DNA of 64,000 bases, taken from NCBI GenBank assembly GCA_030248195.1, contig JASAND010020306.1, positions 1-64,000 on the forward strand. The letters run 5' to 3'. How positions within the stretch are numbered: position 1 is the first letter of the stretch; every line of letters starts with the position of its first letter. This document shows, one piece after another, positions 34,862 through 47,183 of the stretch. A program made the translations under genes and the position numbers. The notes under the pieces were generated by a model. The model was not told the origin of the DNA and did no database searches. It saw only the letters and a list, made by a program, of their open reading frames with translations. The DNA comes from Trissonchulus latispiculum (lineage: Eukaryota > Nematoda > Enoplea > Enoplida > Ironidae).

Positions 34862-37800
34862 CCAACTTTAATCCTTTACGTAAATAGCTAAAACTTGCTA
34901 AATAACCTAATTCCGTGCTCTTTAACATTCTGGGACCAGTCCCGAATTTTTAGGCCAAAAGATAAGAAAGTTTTGGTTTCTGGCCTTAGGCTTCCAGTAG
35001 GTAAACCAGACACGAGATTGGTTGTCATGGCTAGAAAGAGGACACAAAAATGAACATCTTTGCTTTTACAACAACCTTAGAGCTATCTCCAGTGGTTAAG
35101 TCAGTATTAGCAAAAAACCATTTTGAGGGTCAAAAAATGGCCATTATCGGGGAAATCAGTTTTTTCAAAATTACTGCCAAACCTTGCGAACAATTTTGTT
35201 CCATGTATACTCAATCGATACAGCGTCCAAATGCACATTTTATGAATCCATTAGCAGGACTTTATTGCCTTCAGCTAGAGGTTTGGCCGGAAAACCATTT
35301 TGGCTAAACTGCGGTTATTTTGTTTTGAACATCGATTTCTCAAAAACTACTCGACAGATTCCGGAGATTTTCGGCAAAATGGAAATTCGTAGTATTGCGG
35401 AGGGACGTTTTTCTTGGTTTCGGCTAAAACGTTCGCAATTTGGAGAAAATTTATTGCAACGTTTAAAAATTTAGTACTTCCGTGCATTTTGCGAATTTTC
35501 TCAAGCGTTGAGCGATACTGAGCAAAACCCCAAAAAACGTCCCTGGGCCCATATGTCCTCTCTATGATAGCTCAAAAAGAAATTTTGTCTGGTTCCGCAG
35601 TTTTGAAAAATCAATGTTCAAAAATTTTTGGTCTATATTTAGCCATTATGTCAGAAAATGGTTGTTAATTTTTTCATAATTTTGCTAGTTTCGTAAGCTC
35701 ATATGAATGTCCTTATTATAAGCTTTAAAACGATGTATAAAGCTCTTTCCAACTCCCAAAATTGCGAAAGTTATAGCGTGTTAAAAAATCACCACAAAAG
35801 CACTGCACAAAAGGATACCACAACCTTAAGGGAGGCCGACTCTTTCCCGCCCTACACAGCTCTAGTCAGCCGAGCTACTTCCACCTTCAGGTGCCCTTTA
35901 GAACGGGTCGGACTCCACTGAGTACGACTTCCATCAGAAGGGGCGACAAACAGCGGGTACTAAACTTCCTGTTTCGGCAAGAGCCTAGCTGCCCCGGCTC
36001 TCCAAGGAGACGCCAGTAAAATACACATGCTGAGGCATAGGAAGGTACAGTTGTTTTTCCCACCACTGCACGGTTTTTCTCCTGATCTGCATGATGTGGA
36101 TTGCAGTTGCTAGTGGCATTACAGGGTATTTTTTAGAAGAGGGCCCCACCGAAATCGCCCCCTCCGGGGATTTTTGCTTCACCTCCCCTGCCGTGATTTT
36201 GTGGAGACCCAAATTTTTGTCAAAAAACAGCATATTTTCCGGCTTCACCAGAGATTTTTTCGTAAAAATAGCTTGTTTAGCTTAATAAATCCTGGCATTT
36301 TTGAGAACCTTTTGCGTGTCACCTTGCAAAATATGCCAAGAAATATTATATTTTGACTCATTTTTACAAAAAAATTCTTCCCACAGGCCCGGCCGCCCCA
36401 ATGGAAGCCACCTCGGAAAAACCATAAAAATATCCTGCAGTATTGGTGATAAGCAGCAGTGAGCTATCGCAGAAGAAACCTACAAAACATTTAGAAACAA
36501 TCTGGAAAACAAATAGAAAATATTTGAAGCTACGAAGGAGTCGTTTCTGAAAACAATGAGAAATCATTAGAAGCATTTTTCAAGACAGTGAGATATTTAG
36601 ATTTTAGATATTTAGAAAACAATAAGAAAATGTTAACTTTTTAAGGAAATTAATTTGAAGGAATAAATTATTAAGAAATCAATTAGAAATAATTCAGAAA
36701 ACACTTAGAAAGTAGTGCCTCTTTAGAAGAAATTAACAGAAATTAATTAGAAAACCACAAGAAAACAATTAGAAAAATAGAAAACAATTGGAAACAATTT
36801 TCGTAAACAATCAGAAAATATATGGGAAAAGTGGCAGAAATGCGCTACGACAATTTTTAAGACCTGTAAGGGGTGGGTATCCACTCTGACCCTGGACACT
36901 GAACGACATCCTACAGTCGACGAACTCTAAAACCCGCGATGGTTGGGAATGGTGGGCCCTCTCCAGCACTTGGAAAACGGGGCCTACGGCCCGTTTTCCC
37001 AAGTGCTGACCTGTTGACAGCATAGACATTGTATATATAAAAGACAAGTATGATAATAATTACTTCAAATGGACTCAATTGAAGGTTCACTGCACATGAA
37101 GGAAATGAAGGACAAAATACCTGAGAAATCATACAGGGCATTCCTGAAGGTATCATTTCCAACGGGGCTTACTGGAATGAAGGCAGTGGTTACATCATCA
37201 TAGACGATCAGCAATAAGTCCCCATTGGTCCGCGAAACAAGACAAGAGCGTTTTGCGAAATATTGCTTCTATCGTTCTGTACAGGCCCTCGAAGGTGACC
37301 TCGACATGTTTTAAACATAGGAAAATGAAAAAGTTGGATTAAAAAGTTTGTGGCAGAAAAAGTTTTCGCTGTATAAGAGCCAGAGCTCTGAAACCTTTTC
37401 AGAACCAGTAAGGACATGTTGTAGAGTGCAGCTATCTCCTCTGAAGCGATTCTGTTGAGTATTGGATTTTTCGCGAATTTTTAAAGTCAGAATTTTGGAA
37501 AATCGGCCATTTTTGAACCATTATAAACAGGACCTACGGTACTCTTTTGCTTGTCCTGAACGATTGGCAAACGCTACAGAAACGGCCAATAGATAGCTGC
37601 ACTCTACGCATAATGAAAGTCTATGAAAGTACTCGCATTTTTCTATCATCTACAGTAGGCTCAAAGAACTTGCCATAAAAACAGCAAATTTTGCTAAAAA
37701 TGGCCATTTTTCATAATTTTCACATTCTTTAGATAATTAATCACTCATTATGTGGTAAAAATCGCCAAACTTGGCAGATTAATTAATATATTCATGTCTG

Positions 37801-39140
37801 TCACATAATGTAGCCAAAACAAATGCGTCAATATTGAACATGACTGCTGTGGCGGCACCTTTGGTCTTTATAGGTGAAAAATGTCAATTTTAAAATTTTT
37901 CCAAATATAGACAAATTGGGTATCAATCGATAGCTAATGGAATGAGGAGCAACTTTTCTCATAGAACTATGGGTCTAAAATGTTGTCTGTGCAAGATAAA
38001 ACGAGTTAAAGTTATACTGGGCAGTCCTGCAAGGTTAGGTCAGTGCAGCACTCAAGCATGCATTATGAACGCCTGGACAGCTGGCCTTGAGCCATGTCTG
38101 CACTTAAATATTATCTTAGTAAAGGCTTTAATTTGGTGTATCGGTTAACCCTGTTTTCGGTCGCGTTTGGTCTCCACCTGACCTTGCAGGGCTCATCACC
38201 TGAATTTTCAAGTTTTCCGGCTTTGAACCTGAATAACTCTGTCACAGTTTGATTTCGAACGCTAATATTCTAAGTTATTTTTTGAGAACATATGTGGGCA
38301 TGTTATGTGTGAAAATGAGCGAAATCCGTGACTATCGATTTTTGACCAAAGTGACCCCCCCCTTAATTATGGAGTGTCATTCGGTTGTATGGTTTGATAA
38401 TTGACGTAAACAGAAAATTTCTGGTAGATTTCAAAGGAGAAAGTCTATTCTAGAGCTTTATTTAGGGATTTTAAGGAGTAGCACTGCCCGCTAGTAAGTC
38501 CTGACCACTACAATCATTTAACGCCGATAGCTTAAATTTGACGAATTTGTGGACTATGGTCCTAGAAAAAATCTTACCTGCAATGAGAGCTTTCGATTAA
38601 TATGGAATTTATCATATTCGAAAATTTGGAGAATTCGCTATTTTTTGGTTATGGCCGTTCGTCAGACCTCCATGTGCGACCACAGCGACCAATTGGGTGT
38701 ACCCAGATGCAACACTTATCCCCACCTTTGACCTAGAGTCATCAATTATGGTGTGCTAATAGACTGTGTTAAATTAAAATAGTATTTAATAAAAGACAAA
38801 ATCTTTACCAGACCCTAGTCGTCGCAGCTTCATGCGCACCATTCTTAAACAAGAGAGAAACAATTGCGATAGAGAATAACAAGACTGACATGTTTTGCTG
38901 CTTAACAGAGCCTTTTAAACGATTCTTATCAGTTGGTTACCCCCAGACAATTTGGTTGCGAACATGTGACAGCAATCATATGTACTTAAAATGTCCCATG
39001 ATAATTTTGACGAAAAGTCAAGACAGTTTGCAAAAACAAATCATAGTCAATAAATTAATGTATACTATATTGAAGCCGCTAGCTGGATAGGATTAGGTTT
39101 AGGTAGATGTAGGGTGACAGGAACGTAGTCACCGCTACTT
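34862..39140. other. Long stretch without recognised genes
   Basis: AT-rich sequence, much of it built of AAAATTTT-like words. Short ORFs (for example 35050-35474, 35985-36248, 36811-37162, 38890-39090) have no motifs. A short hairpin, CAGCACTTGG.AAAACGGG with its complement, lies at about 36965-37007. 36430-36830 is rich in TTAGAAAACAATTAGAAA-type words. I see no mobile element borders. Confidence 0.5.
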
Positions 39141-39143
39141 CCT

Positions 39144-40760
39144 GATGAAAGAAATCCATTTCTTAATAAATCAATGAAAATGCTAAAGCGTCAAACCGTG
39201 TCACGCATACCAAAATTGCGGAATTTGGGCATCGATGTTATATCAATTTGGGAGTGTGAATGGGACGATATAGTTAACAACAATACTTCAGCAGCTAAAT
39301 CTTTGAAGCCAAAAGTTCCAAAGCTGCGACCCAAGGATACTTTTATGGTGGCCGAGTATCCCCAACTTATCTTTATTACAAAGCCAGAGACGAAGAACGA
39401 ATTAGACATCTTGACGTGACTAGTGAATACCCTTATGTTAATAAAGTCAGTACTTATTGTGTCGCGAGTCCAAAGATCATAACAGAAAATTTCAGTGATA
39501 TATCAGTCTTGTCAAATGCTCAATTCGTCCGCCAGATCAGCTGTTTCTACCAGTACTGCCTGTGAAAGCATGCTTTCTTTGTGTGGAAAATGCTGGGAAG
39601 AATCTGTAAAAATAAAGTGTTCGCACAGCCTTTCAGACCGTACTTTATAACGCATATAGGCAACTGTTGGGAGTATTAGAAGCAATAGAAATGGGTTACG
39701 AAATAATAGAGATTTACGAAATCTGGCATTGGGAAAAGAGAAGCAACGATCTATTTAAATCCTTCATCAACGCTTTCCTGAAGTTTAAAGTAGAAGCAAG
39801 TGGCTTTCCTGCTGCAATTAAAACGACTTCTGAGAAGGAAAAATATGTAGAAGAGTGGAGGGAATAGGAAGGACTTATCCTGAATGTAGAAGACATGCCT
39901 TATAGTAAAATTTCAAGTCATTTTATTCAAGAATCGTAAGCACTTAGTACAATTAGTACGTAAGCACTTAGTTACATTTACTCACTTCTGAGTAAAATTT
40001 GCAAAATGAAACAACAATCTGTTATTTTAGTTTTTGGGGAAAGTTTGCACAAAAAGAAAAAAGATGCAGACGGTATACGACACGAAATATGAAGAGCTGG
40101 TGAAGTACCTCACAAACCCCAATCTTGAAGTTACTGATGCCTTAATGGTTGGAAAAAATATGATGATGCTCAATTACAAGCAAAAAACTGAACAAATGTT
40201 ACCTTCAACAATCAATAACATTTTCACAGCTGCTTTGACAACAGCAAGACTTAAGCTGTACAGCTATCTGAAGACGCTAAGCGAACGGGTTCTTTTATTT
40301 TGACACGGACAGTGTGATTTTTTGTTTCCAACGGTATAGATCCTGGTCCTACAGAAGGGGATTATCTGGGAGATTTGAAGGATGAGTTGCCAGAAAACTA
40401 TGGTCACGGAAGTTACGCATGCGAGTTTTGGTCTACCGGACCTAAAAGCTATGGATACAAAGTGGTAACCAGTACTGGGATTAAGAAGATTACAAGATTA
40501 AAGGCATTCGACTAACGTCATGAATAAATCCATTATTACTCCAGATACGATGATTAGAATGATTCTGAAGCGCACTAACTCGATTGTTGCAGACAATTTT
40601 CCCATTCGACGGAAGAAAGAAGATGACAGTTTGTACAATTTGTACAGCAAGACAATATTAAGAATTACATTTGACAAAAGAATTGTACTGTATAATTTGA
40701 AAACTGTAGCTATTAGTTATGTTGATGATAAGTTAAGTGTACTGGAATAAAGGTGTATCT
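39144..40760 (+). pseudogene. Polinton/Maverick-like protein-primed DNA polymerase B relic
   Basis: Broken plus-strand fragments in the expected order. First, LGIDVISIWECEWDDIV and PKVPKLRPKDTFMVAEYP (39174-39419). Then a CVENAGK... cysteine patch near 39590. Then GVLEAIEMGYEIIEIYEIWH and FLKFKVEASGFP (39667-39867). Then NNIFTAALTTARLKLYSYL (40200-40270), the palm motif C FDTDSVIF (about 40297-40322), and GDYLGDLKDELP. The set and order match the type B polymerase of Polintons and related DNA viruses. At least four frame changes or stops are visible. No Polinton integrase, ATPase or capsid gene is seen around it, so this is a fragment. Confidence 0.8.
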
Positions 40761-41509
40761 GACTTGGGTGCATTTCAAATAGCATACTTACGTCTTCAGG
40801 AACGGCTGTTTCTAATTATTCAGTGGTAAGCGTTTGTATATCTAGCAGTTAGGTTTATATCAAAGAATTAGGTTTGTAGATCAATTTAGGATCGTTGAAC
40901 AGCCAAACTAGACGCTTCCACTACTGTAATGGAAGTAGCCATTTTTTCTAAAACATAAAGTGTAACTTATAGAATATAACACAACAATGAAAGTTTCATT
41001 TGAAAATGTTATCAAATAATAAACAAAAGCTTAAGGAGGTGCCAAAGAAACGAATACGCATCCTCTTAACCCTCCTTCTAGTAGCATGGTTGCAGATAAA
41101 ATGAACCGACAGTCAGACAGATGGACTCAAAGATACAGTTTTTGTATCAACAAAGGATAGTTGCATACTTATCCTATAGTTTGTGTAAATAGAACACATT
41201 TTCACTGAACAAATATCGATAATAGTTTTGGTAAAGAGTACTTAATGTTAATTGCTAATAATTGTGACGAGGCGCAGAAGCTGGGAGGATATGGCTGAAT
41301 CACTAAAGAGTTAGGACTCAACTGAGTTTAATCCCGGCTATAGACAGTTCACAGTGCGTTCTGCTGAGAGACTCTGAGTATGGAACAGTGTAACAGCTTC
41401 AAATTATATACTAGCAAAGTTAGTCGGTCTCGGGAGAGACTCAGAATAGTTTAACAATCAGTTGAGGTGCGAATATTATCGGCTCCGGGGGAGCTTAGAA
41501 GTAAATAAG
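40761..41509. other. No gene recognised
   Basis: AT-rich sequence between the polymerase relic and the MITE. No ORF with recognisable content and no terminal repeats. Confidence 0.5.
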
Positions 41510-42293
41510 GGCTTGTAGGAATCTGGTGGGGGCCCCCAAAATTGGAAGAGAAAATTAATCCTTTAATTGCTCTCCTGCTGAGACGTTGGTCTGTATTAAA
41601 GAAAAGTGGAAAGGTCAAATGTGAATGTCAATAGTTTGGGGCCCCATCAGATTCTCTAACTGCGAAGTTAGTGCAAAAGTACAAAGTTATATTGAATTTA
41701 GAAGTCTTCAGTTTTGGAATTCAAGCAGTTTTCAAATATTTGAAATGTAATTATGCAATTAAACTGATTGAAGACGTAAATCAATGAATAAATGAAACTA
41801 ACTTATTTATTAAGTCAGTAAGTAAGTTTTAAGTTGCCTGGATTAAAATAGAGTTCTACGGTAACTGTACATAAATATGTTCAGAAAATCGGGTTTTTTA
41901 AACTTAAGACTAAATTAATTCCTAAAAATAGTAATGTCCTTAAAGCTAAAATTAAACTGTGTAACTTTGTGCAATATTGTTTGATATATGAGAGTTATAT
42001 ACATATTGAATGACATTCGCACTATAGATAGGCTTTAACTTTTAACTGTTAAATTTATTATAATATAGTAAAACCTTATAACATTGCTCTAACTTTTAAA
42101 CTACTGTTTTAGAAAGTTTCAATATTTTGTACTAATTCTGCAGTTAGAGAATCTGATGGGGCCCCCAAACTACTAACCTTTACATTTGACCTTTCCACTT
42201 TTCTTTAATATAGACCAACGTCTCAGCAGGAGAGCAATTAAAGGATTAATTTTCTCTTCCAATTTTGGGGGCCCCACCAGATTCCTACAAGCC
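41510..42293. mobile_element. 784-bp MITE with 8-bp duplication
   Basis: Ends GGCTTGTAGGAATCTGGTGG at 41510 and the complement ending at 42293; inverted similarity extends about 165 bp and includes GGGGGCCCCC. Exact 8-bp duplication TAAATAAG at 41502-41509 and 42294-42301. No transposase. The 8-bp duplication suggests hAT, although the terminal bases are not the usual CAGGG. Confidence 0.87.
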
Positions 42294-42301
42294 TAAATAA
42301 G

Positions 42302-43436
42302 TACTAGGAGTCAGAGACATGTGGCAAAGTAGCGCTGGTTGTCACTGGGTACATGTTAAAAAGAGAAGAAGAGCAAGTTTGCAGGAGCTTGGTGCAGACA
42401 CTGGCGGAGAATAATACTAATTAAAGGTTTTTAAAGCAAGTTAACGGACGTAATAACTAGAGCGTGAAATAGTTACGCCAAAATATATTTTGGAAAATGG
42501 CGCAAAATCACAACTTTAAATAGTTGAATAAAAGATTAATGAATAGGACAGCTTTAAAATTAAGGGGAGGTGCAGCAGTGACACGCTACATAATGAGAAA
42601 TCTGTAAACGTTATGTAATGCTATTCCGATGCAAGCTAAACTTGACTAGTTAGGGACAGAATGCATTCCTTTTTTCAATTTACATTTTTATTACAACAAG
42701 TACAATTTATATAAGACATGTCAAATTTAGAATATTTCTTCAATATCACCATCCGGGTATGCACATGCAGTTATCACAAAATTGTGCTTCTTGTTGAGCA
42801 CTACCTATAATATATTTAAAAATAAAACGCAGATAACAATGAAACATTACAACTATACTGCTAGGTTTTGCGTCCAGAAATCAAAAATATTATTATTTAT
42901 GCACCTTAATTGACTTTGTAGGTATTTCGTCAGTGATTCCAATGTTGTAGTCGAACCATAAGTGTGAGCATTGAGGCAATAGAAACCATAACAGGACGGT
43001 GTTTTTATTTGAAGGATGATGTTGCCATACAGTGCTGCAATTAACACAGCAAATCACTTATTGTAAAATCTTTTTGTTTCCGAAAAATTTCCTTACCTTT
43101 ACGTATGTTTCTTTTAATCATATGTGGATAGACAAACAGTTTGCTCATTCAGGGTGAGGATTTCTGCACTGGCTTACCTAGTTCCAGTAGCGATTAAGAT
43201 TGTTAAGAAATAGAGTAGCCGTCTGGGTATTTACCTCAACTCCTTAATTTACTATAGCAAACATTATCTGTTTGGCGGCGAATAGATTTGGCACAATCAA
43301 ACCCTGATATGAAAGATTAAAGACTCTCACACTGCGTTTATCTCTAACTCAAAGTGGCCTTTGTGTAAATATGTAACAGTCAGGTTCAGACTACATAGGA
43401 AATTGTGCAATCGCAATTCCCGTAAATGTGATGCAA
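42302..43436. other. No gene recognised
   Basis: AT-rich sequence with one short minus-strand ORF (42853-43047) lacking motifs. Confidence 0.5.
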
Positions 43437-43739
43437 TCCACAAAACACAGACGACAAGAGGAAAAGAAAAGGAAACAGTAGGTTTCATAAACAAAATTTA
43501 GAGGAATTTATCAAATGTGTAGTAGCAATACGGTTTTTACTGTAGGGGATAAAATTTGCAAACAAAATATAGGTATCCCTGTGGGCACTGATTGTGCTCC
43601 ATACTTAGTAAACTTGTTTTTATTTCATTGCGAATTTAAATTTATTTATAGTTTAATTAAACAAAAAAATTGGGAACTTACATATTCGATGATTTATATT
43701 TTCCGATATATGGATAATTTAACGGTATTGGCTGTTGTA
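43437..43739 (+). pseudogene. PLE reverse transcriptase scrap (plus strand)
   Basis: Encodes FTVGDKICKQNIGIPVGTDC then APYLVNLFLFHCEFKFI and IFRYMDNLTV. This is the motif B to motif C segment of a PLE RT, from a lineage different from the two large copies (VGTDCAPYL versus MGTNAGRFI). The catalytic box reads YMDN, so the second Asp is lost or altered. It is truncated on the right by the palindrome at 43740-43870. Confidence 0.75.
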
Positions 43740-43870
43740 CATTTTACGGGGACAGAAACCCCTACAGTGAGTTAATTGCCCTTTTTCCACTTAGTCAAAA
43801 TTCAGAGACAATAGAGAGCTGAGAAGGGTAGGTCAAAGGCAATGACCTCAACAACTGTCCCCGTAAAATG
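43740..43870. mobile_element. 131-bp palindromic-end element
   Basis: CATTTTACGGGGACAG at the left end and the exact complement CTGTCCCCGTAAAATG at the right, enclosing about 100 bp. It abuts the PLE fragment. No clear target duplication. Too short to code. Confidence 0.6.
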
Positions 43871-44133
43871 AATAGAAAAGTGAAATCTGTCTCCGCACAC
43901 AAATTAGACTTCATGAAAATGACATTTTAATAACTACACTGAGAAATGAACAACATGCTTAACTTACAAAATTCCTGTTTTTCAAGGAACATGCACTAAA
44001 ACTGTCTATATAAGTACAATCAAAACTTTACATCATAAAATTTCCATACAACTGAAAAAGTGACTGTTTCTCTGCATTCTGCATTATAAACCTTATTTAT
44101 TATTATTAAGATATAAAACTCTAAAAATCATTT

Positions 44134-45321
44134 TTATCGTGTTTTACCTCCGTGTACTGATCGCTTTGTACTGGAATGCCAAAACTACCGGGCGAGTTCC
44201 CCGTTCAGAAATTCTCAGAGATCTGGCATTTCTTTTGGGCGGCTGCCCGTGAGTCGTGCCGATCTACCCACCACCTCACAGGCGAGTAGAGGTCGCTATC
44301 CTGCTCCTGTGTTTCGAGCGTTAGACTTGGCCTTCATGGGGTTCAAACTGGTTGTCCGAAGACGGTAATTTGGCTCTTACTTTCCGTCACCAATGGAAAT
44401 CCAAGGATTGTGACGGGAAGGAAATCGCCATCAGTGATCAAGGTATCCCTTTCCGAGATTGTCAATGTGCGGATCCGCTGATCCGATATGTAATATTTGA
44501 TTGGGAACCTGCCGTAGTACAGCAATTAACCTGTGAACTACGTTACTATTATACATTTGATGAGTTACCCCCACAATTCTGTCAGCTCAATAAACCTGGT
44601 CCTACTGATAGCCATGACATGGATCTACGGAATCTGTCTCTAGAACTTGACTCTAGAATTAAAACCCTAGGTTTGGCCTCTCCGTTGTCGACTGACACCT
44701 TTCAGATTTCCTTTACGCCGCACATGCAGCGATTGTATGAAGCCTTGCGGTTTTTTCATGCCTCCATTTCGGAAACGGAGCAAATCGTGTTTTACCTCCG
44801 TGTACTGATCGCTTTGTACTGGAATGCCAAAACTACCGGGCGAGTTCCCCGTTCAGAAACTCTCAGAGATCTGGCATTTCTTTTGGGCGGCTGCCCCGTG
44901 GGTCATGCCGATCTACCCACCACCTCACAGGCGAGTAGAGGTCGCTATCCTGCTCCTGTGTTTCGAGCGTTAAACTTGGCCTCCATGTCTATCCACCACA
45001 TGGAAGGCGTGTTCGGTCTGCTCTTTCATACTGTAAGTGATGGCTGTTTTCCCTCATTGACCACAGCCATTAAACGTCTTTTGCGTACAAGAGTTGTCAA
45101 TCAGTTACGCAAGAACACTTGCAGAACTTTTGGCCCTGAGAAAGTTCATCATTTATTAAGCCGTATCAGACTTGAACAATCCCATCGTATTGCATAGCCG
45201 TCCCTCTGACTCCTAACTTTTACTGTTTCTATGTTCTCCCCATTACATACAGTAACTTTGACATTTTCATATATTCCAACTGTGTTCGCAAGAGGTCATG
45301 CTCTGTTTTAGAGGGGACAAA
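44134..45321 (+). mobile_element. Partial, rearranged second copy of the gag/env LTR element
   Basis: Two pieces of the element's 3' part lie upstream of the 5' LTR. 44134-44336 corresponds to about 48836-49036. Then at 44340 the sequence jumps back to the equivalent of 48395 and runs colinearly through the env-like 3' half and the polypurine tract to the LTR at 45322. It thus shares that LTR with the fuller copy, as in a tandem insertion reduced by recombination. Identity with the downstream copy is very high. Confidence 0.82.
44352..45197 (+). pseudogene. Env-like ORF, 3' portion, partial copy
   Basis: 281 codons open to a natural stop at 45197. It is nearly identical to 48406-49248 of the fuller copy, but at the position where the fuller copy has TAA (48880-48882) this one has AAA (Lys), so the frame stays open. 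It lacks the first half, including the hydrophobic leader. See the entry at 47842 for what the protein may be. Confidence 0.7.
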
Positions 45322-45935
45322 TGTAGCCACTCATTAATCTTTTCCTTTCTTTAAAACTTTCTTTCTTCTTTTAAACCTTTCTCCTTAATTAATTCTTACA
45401 CTATATATCAATTTTCTAACTTATGTCTCAAAATCCGGGTCTCTACCCTAGTTTTAATTCTACTCAACCATAAAAACTACTCAACCATAAAACAAAAACA
45501 GTTTAACATTTTAAACCCACTTTTAACACCCACTTTCAGAAACGGGGGTGTAACAACAAGTTTTTCTTCAGTTCTAGTTAGGTGTTTGGGCCGAAGAGGT
45601 TGCGTGTATTCTGTTCGGTTTACTCTCTAGTTTACTCTCTGTTGTGGAATCCTGATCCGATTACCGCCTATTTTAACCCTTTTCACTATGACTATCACTG
45701 CATTCGTCCCACTCTGCAATCCCTTCGTTAAGGGTATACTTTTATAAAACTCTGGTTCCCGCAGGAACTTACTTCATAACTGTTACGATTACTCTTCGCC
45801 AAGAGACATATATATACTCCTTTATCCAGTTTGCCTATTGAATAAATCTTCCAAATCCTATCAGTTAGACCTTGACTAGGCTATACCACGCTAGGGACGT
45901 TCACGTGCCTTTTTGTGAAACGACTCGTCGCCACA
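45322..45935 (+). repeat. 5' LTR, gag/env element
   Basis: 614 bp, TGTAGCCACTC ... GTCGCCACA, bounded by TG and CA. It has a TTTTATAAAACT TATA-like box near 45740 and an AATAAA signal near 45841. A polypurine tract AGAGGGGACAAA precedes it because the partial copy lies upstream. A primer-binding-site-like TGGTGGCAGCGGTGGGA follows at 45938. It differs from the 3' LTR at only a few positions. Confidence 0.93.
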
Positions 45936-45971
45936 TATGGTGGCAGCGGTGGGATAGAAGCATTCCACTGC

Positions 45972-47183
45972 ATGTGCGAACGTCCGCCTCCATCAGGTAC
46001 TAGTGGCACTACTGACGCTCAGTCGAGCCAACAAAACCCTGTCCGAACTTCAGGTCGATCGAAATCGAAAAGTCCAAGCCGAGCATTTACAGCTCACTTA
46101 TCTCAGAAGACAGACGAGCTCCAGCAAGCCCTTAACAGTCAGAGTCAACAAATTCAGCAAGACCGTACCTATCTCCACAGTCTCAACCAGCATCTAGACT
46201 ATCTAGCTGCCCAGCTATCCAGTCTCAAGGCAGGCTTTACGGCCCACTCAGACAGTGTCGACCGTACAATACAGCAACTACAGACCGACGTCCAAGCTAC
46301 TAATCCCGGTTTTGTGGCCGCCTTACAACAAGCCTATCCTATCCGGCAGATACGCCAGATTCAAACTACGGTTGGACGTTTGTCACAACAAGGACCTCCA
46401 ATCATGCCAGGTGCCGTTTCACTCCCCAAGGATGTCGTGACCATATTTTCCGGGAAACCCGGCGAAAGAATAAAAGACTGGTTTGTGACGTTTGAATTCA
46501 TGGCCGATGCAAAAGGGTATTTCAAGATGATTCCAGTTTTCCTGCGAGATCAAGCCAGAAGGAAATATATGGAGCTGGATGCAGCGATAAAGTCAGACTA
46601 TGACCAGTTAAAAGCTCAACTCCAGTCGCTACTGGAACGAAAGGAAACTGAGCTAATTGCTGGACTTGGTCTAGCCTCGAGACAGCAACGGCCTAACGAG
46701 TCCGTTGCCGAATTTGCGTGGCAACTGCAACAGCTAGCGGACGATGGATACCCGAACATGGTCCCGGACGCCCGTGAGACTCTTCTCTATCGAAGTTTCA
46801 TTCAGAATTTACACCCATGTTATCAGAGAGCCCTGTTTCCCCTAAGCCCGACTACCTTCCAGGACGCAGTACAGAAAGCCCAGCAGTTAGAGGCTCTCGA
46901 AACAATCCGACCACAATCGATGTCGGCTATGGTGCCGGGTGCTCCCACGTTTCCAGTGAACTCAGTGTCATCATTCACGCCGAATACACCCGGCGCCGTC
47001 ACAGATCAGATGACGGCTAATCAGCTACAGCGTAGCATGGAACAGCTACAGGAGCAGATGAAGACATTAACTCGACACGTATCAGCTAGTAGCCCGTCTG
47101 GTCATAATGGTCCGTCCAGGCCATTCGCTCAGAACGACCGTGGTCAGTACTCTGGATATAATAACCGACCCCCCAGGCTATAA
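45972..47183 (+). CDS. Gag polyprotein of LTR element
   Basis: The frame is open from 45915, but its first 19 codons lie in the LTR and the primer-binding site, so I place the start at ATG 45972 (MCERPPPSG), giving 403 codons. It has a Ser/Thr-rich N-terminus, a Gln-rich coiled coil (about codons 45-120: LSQKTDELQQALNSQSQQIQ, LHSLNQHLDYLAAQLSSL), then a capsid-like helical region: KDVVTIFSGKPGERIKDWFV ... FLRDQARRKYMEL ... RPNESVAEFAWQLQQLADDG, which follows the pattern of the Ty3-type retrotransposon Gag domain. The protein would form the particle shell. The frame ends at TAA 47181-47183 beyond a C6 run; the zinc knuckle CHNCRRPGHYASAC is in the -1 frame. Confidence 0.8.
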   Translation: MCERPPPSGTSGTTDAQSSQQNPVRTSGRSKSKSPSRAFTAHLSQKTDELQQALNSQSQQIQQDRTYLHSLNQHLDYLAAQLSSLKAGFTAHSDSVDRTIQQLQTDVQATNPGFVAALQQAYPIRQIRQIQTTVGRLSQQGPPIMPGAVSLPKDVVTIFSGKPGERIKDWFVTFEFMADAKGYFKMIPVFLRDQARRKYMELDAAIKSDYDQLKAQLQSLLERKETELIAGLGLASRQQRPNESVAEFAWQLQQLADDGYPNMVPDARETLLYRSFIQNLHPCYQRALFPLSPTTFQDAVQKAQQLEALETIRPQSMSAMVPGAPTFPVNSVSSFTPNTPGAVTDQMTANQLQRSMEQLQEQMKTLTRHVSASSPSGHNGPSRPFAQNDRGQYSGYNNRPPRL

